Origin: Schlegelella_A sp038225015
GTDB lineage: Bacteria; Pseudomonadota; Gammaproteobacteria; Burkholderiales; Burkholderiaceae_C
Length of the DNA stretch: 18,354 bases
NCBI GenBank assembly: GCA_038225015.1
Contig: JBBRFB010000068.1
Location: forward strand, 1 to 18,354
Direction of reading: 5' to 3'
Position 1 is the first letter of the stretch; every line of letters begins with the position of its first letter. The notes under the pieces were generated by a model that was not told the DNA's origin, searched no databases, and worked only from the letters and a program-made list of their open reading frames with translations. The position numbers and the translations under genes were made by a program. Shown here piece after piece: positions 1 through 6,978 of this stretch.

Positions 1-200
1 GGCACGAGTGGAAAATTGACCAGGAAGATGCCGAAACCGATCGGCACCAGCAGCAGGGGTTCGTAATTCTTGGCCACCGCCAGGTAGAGAAAGACAAACG
101 CGACCCCGAGCATGAAGACTTGCTTGAACACCAGATTCGGCAGTCCGGTCTGGGTGGTGAGGATGCTGATCAGCAGCTCGTAGACTTGGTCCCAGGACAT
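1..200 (-). CDS. Sodium-translocating decarboxylase beta subunit (OadB/MmdB/GcdB family), 3' part cut by window edge
   Basis: Only the first ~66 codons are in the window; the gene continues past base 1. In this family the beta subunit is the polytopic inner-membrane protein that couples decarboxylation of carboxybiotin to Na+ export, as in oxaloacetate, methylmalonyl-CoA and glutaconyl-CoA decarboxylases. The translation holds a hydrophobic stretch followed by YEPLLLVPIGFGIFLVN (about residues 43-59), which matches the family's N-terminal signature of a first membrane helix and then EPLLLxPIGFG. The ATG at 200 is preceded by AAGGAG at good spacing and lies 16 bp after the carboxyltransferase stop, so the two are probably co-transcribed. 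Which acyl-CoA the pump serves cannot be read from this fragment; the methylmalonyl-CoA mutase upstream favours methylmalonyl-CoA. Base composition here is visibly lower in GC than in most of the window. Confidence 0.88.
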   Translation of the reverse strand, partial: MSWDQVYELLISILTTQTGLPNLVFKQVFMLGVAFVFLYLAVAKNYEPLLLVPIGFGIFLVNFPLV

Positions 201-216
201 GGCGCAGTCTCCTTAT

Positions 217-1761
217 TTATAATGGAATGTTTCCGTGTTTCTTGGACGGGTTGGCATCGCGTTTGGTCCTCAGCATCTGGAGGGCCTGAATGATCTTTGG
301 ACGGGTGTCGGCCGGGTCGATGATCTCGTCGATATAGCCCAGTTCGGCGGCCTTGTAAGGGTTGGCGAATTTTTCGCGGTATTCCGCGACCAGCCGTTTG
401 CGTTCCTGGCCCGGGTCCGCGGCGCTCTTTATTTCCGAGCGCTGGATGATGTTGACCGCCCCATCGGCGCCCATCACGGCGATTTCGGCCGTCGGGTAGG
501 CCATGACCCAGTCGCCGCGGATGTGCCGGGAACTCATCACGCAGTAAGCCCCGCCGTAGGCCTTGCGGGTGATGATGGTGATGCGGGGCACGGTGGCCTC
601 GCAGAAGGCGTAGATCAGTTTGGCGCCGTGCTTGATGATGCCGCCGTGTTCCTGTGCGGTGCCCGGCATGAAGCCGGGCACGTCGACGAAGGTGACGACC
701 GGGATGTTGAAGGCGTCGCAGAAGCGGACGAAGCGCGCCGCCTTGATCGAGCTCTTGATGTCGAGGCAGCCGGCGAGCACCAGCGGCTGGTTGGCGACGA
801 TGCCGACCACCTGCGAGTCCATGCGGCCGAAGCCGATCACGATGTTCTTCGCATGCTCGGGCTGCAGCTCGAAGAAGTCGCCGTCGTCGACGGTCTTGGT
901 GATCAGCTCCTTGATGTCGTAGGGCTTGTTCGGGTGGTCGGGCACCAGGGTGTCGAGCGAGAGGTCGATGCGATCGGGCGGGTCGTCGGACGGCCGCTGC
1001 GGCGCCTTCTCGCGGTTGTTGAGCGGCAGGTAGTTGAAGAAGCGCCGGACCATGGCGAGGGCGTCGACGTCGTTCTCGAAGGCGAGGTCGGCGACGCCGC
1101 TGCGCCCGGTGTGCGTGAGTGCGCCGCCGAGGTCTTCGGCGCTCACCTCCTCGTGCGTCACCGTCTTCACCACCTCGGGGCCGGTGACGAACATGTACGA
1201 GGTGTCCTTCACCATGAAGATGAAGTCGGTCATCGCCGGCGAATACACGGCGCCGCCGGCGCAGGGGCCCATGATGAGGCTGATCTGCGGCACCACGCCC
1301 GAGGCGACGACGTTTCTCTGGAATACCTCGGCATAGCCGCCGAGCGAGGCGACGCCCTCCTGGATGCGGGCGCCCCCGGAGTCGTTGAGCCCGATCACCG
1401 GCGCGCCGACCTTCATCGCCTGGTCCATCACCTTGCAGATCTTCTCTGCGTGCGCTTCGGAGAGCGCACCGCCGAAGACGGTGAAGTCCTGGCTGAAGAC
1501 GAAGACGAGCCGGCCGTTGATCATGCCGTAGCCGGTGACGACGCCGTCGCCCGGCGGCCGGTTGGAGGCCATGCCGAAGTCGTGGCTGCGGTGCTCGACG
1601 AACATGTCCCATTCCTCGAACGTGCCGGCGTCGAGCAGGAGGTCGATGCGCTCGCGCGCAGTGAGCTTGCCCTTGGCGTGCTGGGCGTCGATGCGCGGCT
1701 GGCCGCCGCCGAGTCGGGCCCGCGCGCGCTTGGCCTCGAGCTGCTGGATGATGTCGTGCAT
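217..1761 (-). CDS. Acyl-CoA carboxyltransferase, beta subunit of propionyl-CoA carboxylase or alpha subunit of methylmalonyl-CoA decarboxylase (PccB/MmdA family)
   Basis: A 514-residue biotin-dependent carboxyltransferase of the usual PccB/MmdA length. It would move CO2 between biotin and propionyl-CoA, forming or consuming (S)-methylmalonyl-CoA, in the cytoplasm. Both crotonase-fold halves are visible. The N-terminal half has SGGARIQEGV (128-137) and GPCAGGAVYSPA (165-176), the acyl-CoA oxyanion region. The C-terminal half has DVPGFMPGTAQEHGGIIKHGA-type sequence (360-380) and AYGGAYCVMSS (401-411), the carboxybiotin side. The ATG at 1761 has AGGAG about a dozen bases upstream. It starts 29 bp after the kinase-like gene and ends 16 bp before the Na+-pump beta subunit. 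That neighbour favours a sodium-pumping methylmalonyl-CoA decarboxylase; a conventional propionyl-CoA carboxylase would need a biotin carboxylase alpha subunit, which is not in the window. The 3' third of the gene is lower in GC than the 5' part. Confidence 0.93.
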   Translation of the reverse strand: MHDIIQQLEAKRARARLGGGQPRIDAQHAKGKLTARERIDLLLDAGTFEEWDMFVEHRSHDFGMASNRPPGDGVVTGYGMINGRLVFVFSQDFTVFGGALSEAHAEKICKVMDQAMKVGAPVIGLNDSGGARIQEGVASLGGYAEVFQRNVVASGVVPQISLIMGPCAGGAVYSPAMTDFIFMVKDTSYMFVTGPEVVKTVTHEEVSAEDLGGALTHTGRSGVADLAFENDVDALAMVRRFFNYLPLNNREKAPQRPSDDPPDRIDLSLDTLVPDHPNKPYDIKELITKTVDDGDFFELQPEHAKNIVIGFGRMDSQVVGIVANQPLVLAGCLDIKSSIKAARFVRFCDAFNIPVVTFVDVPGFMPGTAQEHGGIIKHGAKLIYAFCEATVPRITIITRKAYGGAYCVMSSRHIRGDWVMAYPTAEIAVMGADGAVNIIQRSEIKSAADPGQERKRLVAEYREKFANPYKAAELGYIDEIIDPADTRPKIIQALQMLRTKRDANPSKKHGNIPL

Positions 1762-1790
1762 GGGTCGCTTCGCTCCTGCGGATGGCGGTG

Positions 1791-2579
1791 CTACGTCGAG
1801 GCACGCGCCTGGCTGGCGCCGCTCGAGTGGAACAGATCGGCCAGCGCCCGCGCGCCGACCACTTCACGGCCCCAGGGCCGGCGCCCGCCCGGCAACAGGC
1901 GCAGCACCGCGAGGCGGCGCCCGGCCCGCTCGACCTCCTCCCGCACCGCCCGTCGCTCGCGGCCGAGCTGCTCGGCGACGATGGTGCGCAGCCGTTCGGC
2001 GGGTGCCCGCAGGAGCCAGAGGGTCGAGTGCAGGTAGGTCAGCCAGTCGCGCGCCTGCGCCTGGTCGAGGGTCATGACCTCGAGCGGGTCGTCTTCGAAG
2101 TCGATCATCACCAGGCTGCCGTCGGCAGCGACGAGGACGTTGCGCGCGAACGCCTGGCTCAGGTACGCCCCGCGCACATGCACATCGACGACCGCCGCGA
2201 GGCCGCGGGCCCACGGCTGAAGGTCCGCAGGCCGCGCCTGGATGACGTCGACCAGGCTCGGCCCGGCCACGTGCTCGAGGACGATGAAGTCGGGCTCGAC
2301 GCGCAGGACGCGCGGCACCTTCACCCCGGCGGTTCGAAGACGGCCGAGCCGCTCCACCTCGATCGCCTGCGCCGCCGCGCCGCCGTGCGCGGGCACCGCC
2401 TGGAGCAGGCCGAGACCGAAGGTCCGCGCGAGAACGTTCACCGCGCGCCCGCGCCAGACGCTGCGCGCACGGCGCTGCGCCTTGACGACGACCGGTCCGG
2501 CGGCGGTCTCGACGACGGCGACGCGAAGGCCGCGCCCGGGGCCGCGCTCGCGCAGGTGGGCGATCTCGGCCGCCGTCAT
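1791..2579 (-). CDS. Kinase-fold protein (BUD32/lipopolysaccharide-kinase-like) with an altered catalytic loop
   Basis: A 262-residue protein with small-kinase features: a candidate ATP-binding Lys33 in PVVVKAQ, a candidate helix-C Glu74 or Glu76, a hinge-like region around IVLEHVAGPSL (99-109), and MIDFEDDP (158-165), which would stand for the DFG metal-binding loop. The catalytic loop reads YLSQAFARNVLV (139-150). Asn147 is kept, but the position five residues before it, normally the catalytic Asp, is Gln142, and the usual HGD or HRD is LSQ. I recall bacterial BUD32-like proteins with a similar loop, so this may be a family trait rather than decay; I cannot check that here. The start at 2579 was chosen because its ATG overlaps the meaB stop (ATGA), implying translational coupling. 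Longer upstream frames would run through meaB. The substrate is unknown. Placement between meaB and the carboxyltransferase suggests a link to the methylmalonyl-CoA enzymes, or an unrelated gene sharing their transcript. Confidence 0.8.
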   Translation of the reverse strand: MTAAEIAHLRERGPGRGLRVAVVETAAGPVVVKAQRRARSVWRGRAVNVLARTFGLGLLQAVPAHGGAAAQAIEVERLGRLRTAGVKVPRVLRVEPDFIVLEHVAGPSLVDVIQARPADLQPWARGLAAVVDVHVRGAYLSQAFARNVLVAADGSLVMIDFEDDPLEVMTLDQAQARDWLTYLHSTLWLLRAPAERLRTIVAEQLGRERRAVREEVERAGRRLAVLRLLPGGRRPWGREVVGARALADLFHSSGASQARAST

Positions 2580-3595
2580 TCGTGGCCCGGCGCCGAGTCG
2601 CGCCGGTAATCGAAGGCATCCAGGAGTCGGCGCGCTGCCGTCGATGGCGAGAGCTGCCCATGATCGACGGCATCGAGCACCCCGGGCAACCGGCGCTGCA
2701 CTTCCGCGTCGGCGCGAAAGGCGCGCTGCAGGCCGTCGTCGATGCGTTGCCAGAGCCACGTCCGGCCCTGGGCTCGCCGCCGCGCCGCGATGCCGTCGCC
2801 TGCCGCAGCGGCCGCTCGATAGGCCTCGATCGCCTGCCAGACCGCGTCGACCGCGACCGGGTCGAGCGCGCTAGTCGCCAGCACCTCGGCCGCCGGCGCG
2901 CTGCCGCCGTGCCGACCCGACGACGACACCGCGGAGCGCAGCTGCCCGACGGCCCGCGCCGCGGCGTCTGGGTCGAGGTCGGCTTTGTTGACGACGACGA
3001 GGTCGGCGAGCTCCATCACGCCCTTCTTGATCGCCTGCAACTCGTCGCCGGCGTTGGGCAGCTGCAGCAGCACGAAGACGTCGGTCATGGCGGCAACGGC
3101 CGCCTCGCTCTGGCCGACGCCGACCGTCTCGACCACGACGACGTCGTAGCCGGCTGCCTCGACGACGCGGATCGCCTCGCGCGTCGCCGCCGCGACGCCG
3201 CCGAGGGTGCCGCGGCTCGGGCTCGGGCGGACGAAGGCGTTCGGCTGCACGGAGAGCCGCTCCATTCGCGTCTTGTCGCCGAGGATGGAGCCGCCCGAGA
3301 CGCTGGAGCTCGGGTCGACGGCGAGCACGGCGACGCGATGGCCGCGGCCCACCAGTTGCAGGCCGAGCGTCTCCACGAAGGTCGACTTGCCGACGCCGGG
3401 CACCCCCGAGACGCCGAGGCGCAGCGTCGGCCGCGCCGGCACGGGCAAGACGGCGAGCAGCGCCTCGGCCCGGGCCGCGTGCTCGGGGCGCGTCGACTCG
3501 ATCAGCGTGATCGCCTTGGCGACGGCTCGACGCTGGCGCTCGCCGGCACCGCCCGTCAGCGCCTCGAACAGCTCCTGGTCGCCGGGCGGCAGCAT
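2576..3595 (-). CDS. meaB: MeaB/ArgK-type P-loop GTPase, methylmalonyl-CoA mutase chaperone
   Basis: A 339-residue G3E-type GTPase. In characterised systems MeaB gates adenosylcobalamin loading of methylmalonyl-CoA mutase and protects the enzyme from inactivation. The G motifs are in order: Walker A GVPGVGKST (64-72), the switch region DPSSSVSGGSILGDKTRM (94-111), ETVGVGQSE (156-164), GDELQAIKKG (183-192) and the guanine-specificity motif NKAD (203-206). A C-terminal dimerisation region follows. The older name ArgK (lysine/arginine/ornithine transport kinase) is now considered a misassignment. The gene starts 19 bp after the mutase stop, the usual partnership, and its TGA overlaps the ATG of the next gene by four bases. 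Length and motifs look complete and functional. Confidence 0.95.
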   Translation of the reverse strand: MLPPGDQELFEALTGGAGERQRRAVAKAITLIESTRPEHAARAEALLAVLPVPARPTLRLGVSGVPGVGKSTFVETLGLQLVGRGHRVAVLAVDPSSSVSGGSILGDKTRMERLSVQPNAFVRPSPSRGTLGGVAAATREAIRVVEAAGYDVVVVETVGVGQSEAAVAAMTDVFVLLQLPNAGDELQAIKKGVMELADLVVVNKADLDPDAAARAVGQLRSAVSSSGRHGGSAPAAEVLATSALDPVAVDAVWQAIEAYRAAAAAGDGIAARRRAQGRTWLWQRIDDGLQRAFRADAEVQRRLPGVLDAVDHGQLSPSTAARRLLDAFDYRRDSAPGHE

Positions 3596-3614
3596 CGAGA
3601 GGGCGGCGGCGGGC

Positions 3615-5810
3615 TCAGCGGGCCGCCCGGGCCCGGCGGATCTGCTCGAGCACGTCCTTCGCGCTCGCCGGGATCGGCGTCCCCGGGCCGTAGATGCCTT
3701 TGACGCCGGCGTCGTAGAGGAAGTCGTAGTCGCCCTTGGGCACGACGCCGCCGACGAAGACGACGATGTCGTCGGCGCCCTGCGCCTTCAGTGCCGCGAT
3801 GATCGCCGGCACCAGCGTGCGGTGGCCGGCGGCGAGCGTCGAGACCCCGACGGCGTGGACGTCGTTCTCGATCGCCTGGCGGGCGCATTCCTCGGCGGTC
3901 TGGAAGAGGGGACCGATGTCGACGTCGAAGCCGAGGTCGGCGAAGGCGCTGGCGACGACCTTGGCGCCGCGGTCGTGGCCGTCCTGGCCGAGCTTGGCGA
4001 TCATGACGCGCGGCCGTCGGCCCTCTTCCTCGGCGAAGGCAGCGATCTCGGCCTTGAGCTGGTCCCAGCCGGCGGCGCTGTCGTAGGCGGCGGCGTAGAC
4101 GCCCGAGACCTTCTGGGTGTCGGCGCGGTGCCGGCCCCAGACCGCCTCGAGCGCGCCGCTCACCTCGCCGACGCTGGCCCGCGCCCGGACGGCACGGATG
4201 GAGAGCTCGAGCAGGTTGCCCTCGCCGCTCTTCGCCGCGGCCGTCAGGGCCGTCAGCGCGGCGTCGACGGCAGCACCGTCACGCGCGGCACGCACGGCCG
4301 CGAGACGGCGGATCTGGCTGTCGCGCACCGCGTGGTTGTCGATCTCGAGCGTGGCGATCGGTGCCTCGCTGTCGAGCCGGTACTTGTTGACGCCGACGAT
4401 GACGTCGTGCCCGGAGTCGATGCGGGCCTGCTTCTCGGCGGCGCTCGCCTCGATGCGCAGCTTGGCCCAGCCGCTCTGCACGGCCCGGGTCATGCCGCCC
4501 ATCGACTCGACCTCCTCGATGATCTTCCAGGCGGCATCGGCCATCTGCTGGGTGAGCGTTTCCATCGCGTAGCTGCCGGCCCACGGATCGATCACGCTGG
4601 TGATGTGGGTTTCTTCCTGGATGACGAGCTGGGTGTTGCGGGCGATCCGGGCGCTGAACTCGGTCGGCAAGGCGATCGCCTCGTCGAGCGCGTTGGTGTG
4701 CAGGCTCTGGGTGCCGCCGAACACCGCGGCCATCGCCTCGATGGTCGTGCGCACGACGTTGTTGTAGGGATCCTGCTCGGTCAGCGACCAGCCCGAGGTC
4801 TGGCAGTGGGTGCGCAGCATCGAGCTCTTCGCCGCCTTCGGCTGGAACTCTTCCATGATCCGGAACCAGAGACCGCGCGCTGCCCGCAGCTTGGCGACCT
4901 CGAGGTAGAAGTTCATGCCGATGCCGAAGAAAAAGCTCAGCCGGCCGGCGAAGGCATCGACGTCGAGGCCCTTGGCGATCGCCGTGCGCACGTACTCGCG
5001 GCCGTCGGCCAGGGTGAGCGCGAGCTCGAGCGCCTGGTTCGCCCCGGCCTCCTGGATGTGATAGCCCGAGATCGAGATCGAGTTGAACTTCGGCATCCGC
5101 CGCGCCGTGTACTCGATGATGTCGCCCACGATCCGCATGCTTTCAGGCGGCGGATAGATGTAGGTGTTGCGGACCATGAACTCCTTGAGGATGTCGTTCT
5201 GGATGGTCCCCGACAGGCGCTCCTCGGCGACGCCCTGCTCCTCGGCGGCGACGATGTAGCCGGCGAGCACTGGAAGCACCGCGCCGTTCATGGTCATCGA
5301 CACGCTCACCTTGTCGAGCGGGATCGCATCGAACAGGATCTTCATGTCCTCGACGGTGTCGATGGCGACGCCGGCCTTGCCGACGTCGCCGACGACGCGT
5401 TCGTGGTCGCTGTCGTAGCCGCGGTGGGTGGCCAGGTCGAAGGCGACGCTGATGCCCTGGGCGCCGCCGGCCAGCGCCTTGCGATAGAAGTCGTTCGACG
5501 CCTCGGCGGTCGAGAAGCCCGCGTACTGGCGGATCGTCCACGGCCGCACGGCGTACATCGTCGCCTGCGGCCCGCGGGTGTAGGGCGGCAAGCCGGGCAG
5601 CGTGTCGGTGGCGGGCAGGCCGGCGAGGTCGGCGGCGGTGTAGAGCGGCTTGACGACGATGCCTTCGGGCGTCGTCCAGTCGAGCGCGCCGAGATCGCCG
5701 CCCGGCGCCGAGCGGGCGGCGGCGGCTCGCCAGGCGTCGAGGCGGTCGGCCCCGCCGGCAGCCGGAGAGGAGATGCCGGCAGAGCGTCGTCGCGCGGAAG
5801 AGTCGTTCAT
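3615..5810 (-). CDS. scpA: Methylmalonyl-CoA mutase, adenosylcobalamin-dependent, single large chain
   Basis: A 731-residue mutase that interconverts succinyl-CoA and (R)-methylmalonyl-CoA. The N-terminal TIM barrel contains RPWTIRQYAGFST (89-101), with the conserved active-site Tyr96, and further on RTHCQTSGWSLTEQDPYNN, typical of this enzyme. The C-terminal B12-binding domain runs from about residue 598 to the end and contains the DxHxxG motif as DGHDRG (610-615), whose His612 would be the lower cobalt ligand. Length agrees with E. coli ScpA and MutB-type catalytic chains, so no separate small subunit is expected. The ATG at 5810 was chosen because it gives the normal N-terminal length; the frame stays open upstream but would run antisense through folA. 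There is no strong Shine-Dalgarno before it. First gene of the operon leading to meaB and the carboxyltransferase. No methylmalonyl-CoA epimerase gene is in the window. Confidence 0.96.
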   Translation of the reverse strand: MNDSSARRRSAGISSPAAGGADRLDAWRAAAARSAPGGDLGALDWTTPEGIVVKPLYTAADLAGLPATDTLPGLPPYTRGPQATMYAVRPWTIRQYAGFSTAEASNDFYRKALAGGAQGISVAFDLATHRGYDSDHERVVGDVGKAGVAIDTVEDMKILFDAIPLDKVSVSMTMNGAVLPVLAGYIVAAEEQGVAEERLSGTIQNDILKEFMVRNTYIYPPPESMRIVGDIIEYTARRMPKFNSISISGYHIQEAGANQALELALTLADGREYVRTAIAKGLDVDAFAGRLSFFFGIGMNFYLEVAKLRAARGLWFRIMEEFQPKAAKSSMLRTHCQTSGWSLTEQDPYNNVVRTTIEAMAAVFGGTQSLHTNALDEAIALPTEFSARIARNTQLVIQEETHITSVIDPWAGSYAMETLTQQMADAAWKIIEEVESMGGMTRAVQSGWAKLRIEASAAEKQARIDSGHDVIVGVNKYRLDSEAPIATLEIDNHAVRDSQIRRLAAVRAARDGAAVDAALTALTAAAKSGEGNLLELSIRAVRARASVGEVSGALEAVWGRHRADTQKVSGVYAAAYDSAAGWDQLKAEIAAFAEEEGRRPRVMIAKLGQDGHDRGAKVVASAFADLGFDVDIGPLFQTAEECARQAIENDVHAVGVSTLAAGHRTLVPAIIAALKAQGADDIVVFVGGVVPKGDYDFLYDAGVKGIYGPGTPIPASAKDVLEQIRRARAAR

Positions 5811-5874
5811 GGAAGGCGGGGCGGCCCGAGGGCCTTGCCGGGCGATTATCGGTGCCGCAGCGACAATCCCGGCC
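5811..5874. promoter_or_regulatory. Divergent promoter region between the mutase and folA
   Basis: This 64-bp gap separates two divergent starts and must hold, or lie next to, both promoters. On the minus strand GATAAT at 5845-5850 is a good -10 candidate for the mutase operon, about 28 bases from its ATG after an initiation site near 5838. On the plus strand GACAAT at 5862-5867 is a -10 candidate for folA and would place the RNA start at or within a base of the ATG at 5875. I see no convincing -35 box for either. Assignment is by position and similarity only. Confidence 0.4.
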
Positions 5875-6375
5875 ATGCCCCGCCCGCTCGTCGTTCTCGT
5901 CGCCGCCGTCGCTCGCCACGGCGGCATCGGCCACAGCGGCGGCCTGCTGGTGCGCCTGCCCGACGACCTGCGTCGCTTCAAGCGCCTGACGCTCGGCCAC
6001 CCGGTCGTCATGGGCCGGCGGACCTGGGACTCGATCGGCCGCCCCCTGCCGGGCCGGCAGAACATCGTCGTCAGCCGGCAGCCGGCGTGGCACGCCGAAG
6101 GCGCCGTTGCCGCGCCATCGCTCGACGAGGCCCTCGCGCTCGCCGGCGACGCGGAGAAGGTCTTCGTCATCGGTGGTGCCGAGATCTACGCTCTCGCGAT
6201 GCCGCGCGCCGACGTGCTCGAACTGACCGAGATCGACGCCGAGCCGCCGGCCGACACTTTCTTTCCGCCGTGGGACCGCGCCGATTTCAGGCAGACTGCG
6301 CGCCAGTCTCAGGCGACGTTCGAAGGGCTGCCGTTCGCCTTCGCGACCTACGAGAGACGCAAGCCGGGAGAGTGA
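5875..6375 (+). CDS. folA: Dihydrofolate reductase
   Basis: A 166-residue type I dihydrofolate reductase, which regenerates tetrahydrofolate with NADPH for thymidylate, purine and one-carbon metabolism. Recognisable blocks are GGIGHSGGLLVRLPDDLRRF (16-35), with the catalytic acid at Asp31 (E. coli Asp27), PVVMGRRTWDSIGRPLPGR (43-61) with the NADPH-binding region, and VFVIGGAEIYALAMPRAD near residues 100-117. The ATG at 5875 gives the family's standard N-terminus; an upstream extension of the frame would be antisense to the mutase. No Shine-Dalgarno is evident and the promoter candidate is so close that the mRNA may be leaderless. Odd point: the normally conserved Pro-Trp of the Met20 loop (E. 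coli Pro21-Trp22) is replaced by Leu25-Val26. The gene is followed after one base by the DUF4337 gene. Confidence 0.94.
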   Translation: MPRPLVVLVAAVARHGGIGHSGGLLVRLPDDLRRFKRLTLGHPVVMGRRTWDSIGRPLPGRQNIVVSRQPAWHAEGAVAAPSLDEALALAGDAEKVFVIGGAEIYALAMPRADVLELTEIDAEPPADTFFPPWDRADFRQTARQSQATFEGLPFAFATYERRKPGE

Positions 6376-6376
6376 G

Positions 6377-6952
6377 ATGGCGGGGCACGGTTTTCATGCG
6401 CATGGTCCGCACGACCACGAACTCGAGCATCAGTCGCAGGCCGAGCCGCACGGCATGGCCGGGCGTCTCGCGGTCGCGACGGCCCTGATCGCGACCGTCG
6501 GCGCCATCTTCTCGTACATGGGCGGCCTGGCGCAGCTGAACGCCGGCCTCTACAAGAACGAGTCGGCCATCAAGAAGACCGAGGCGGCGAACCAGTGGGC
6601 GTTCTACCAGGCCAAGAACAACCGGCAGAACCTGTCCGAGCTTGCAGTCGAGCTGGTGCCCGAGGGCCGCCGCGAGTACTACCGCGGCGAGGCGGCGCGC
6701 TACAAGTCGGAGAAGGTCGAGATCCAGAAGAAGGCGCAGGAGCTCGAGAAGGAGTCGCTCGAGTGGGGCGAGCGGACGGAGCACCAGATCCACGAGGAGC
6801 ACCGCTGGCAGCAGGCGACGACCGCGCTGCAGATCGCGATCGCGCTGGCGGCGATCGCGCTCCTGACCCGCAGCCGGCGCCTGCAGTACGGTGTCTACGG
6901 CGTCACCGCGATCGGAATCGTCCTCGGTGTGTTCGCCGCCATGCACCTCTGA
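6377..6952 (+). CDS. DUF4337 family membrane protein
   Basis: A 191-residue protein of unknown function that I place in the DUF4337 family by its layout. A short histidine-rich N-terminus (seven His within residues 4-25) precedes a membrane helix at about 31-51. A long charged, probably coiled-coil segment with many Lys, Glu and Gln follows (about 58-145). Two C-terminal hydrophobic segments lie near 147-163 and 172-189. The ATG follows the folA stop by one base, and GGGAGAG just upstream inside the folA end serves as ribosome binding site, so the two are probably one transcript. The connection to folate metabolism is unclear and may only be shared transcription. The His-rich tail could bind metal, but that is inference. 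Confidence 0.82.
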   Translation: MAGHGFHAHGPHDHELEHQSQAEPHGMAGRLAVATALIATVGAIFSYMGGLAQLNAGLYKNESAIKKTEAANQWAFYQAKNNRQNLSELAVELVPEGRREYYRGEAARYKSEKVEIQKKAQELEKESLEWGERTEHQIHEEHRWQQATTALQIAIALAAIALLTRSRRLQYGVYGVTAIGIVLGVFAAMHL

Positions 6953-6978
6953 CGTCGAAGCGCGCCAAGCGCGCCGTC
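6951..6978. terminator. GC-rich hairpin between convergent DUF4337 and ntrC genes
   Basis: GCGCGC at 6960-6965 pairs with GCGCGC at 6969-6974 around a CAA loop, and GACG at 6951-6954 can pair with CGTC at 6975-6978 as an outer stem. It lies in the 24-bp gap between two convergent stop codons, where a bidirectional transcription end is expected. There is no T-tract on either side, so it is at best a weak or non-canonical terminator. Confidence 0.4.

Noticed and set aside
235..2037. Long open frame on the plus strand opposite the carboxyltransferase
   Set aside because: It overlaps a complete, motif-bearing carboxyltransferase on the other strand and its own translation shows no recognisable fold.
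3207..6488. Very long open frame on the plus strand opposite the mutase and meaB genes
   Set aside because: It is a GC-driven antisense frame. Its translation is rich in Arg, Asp, His and Val with no domain, while the minus strand carries the clearly recognised mutase and meaB.
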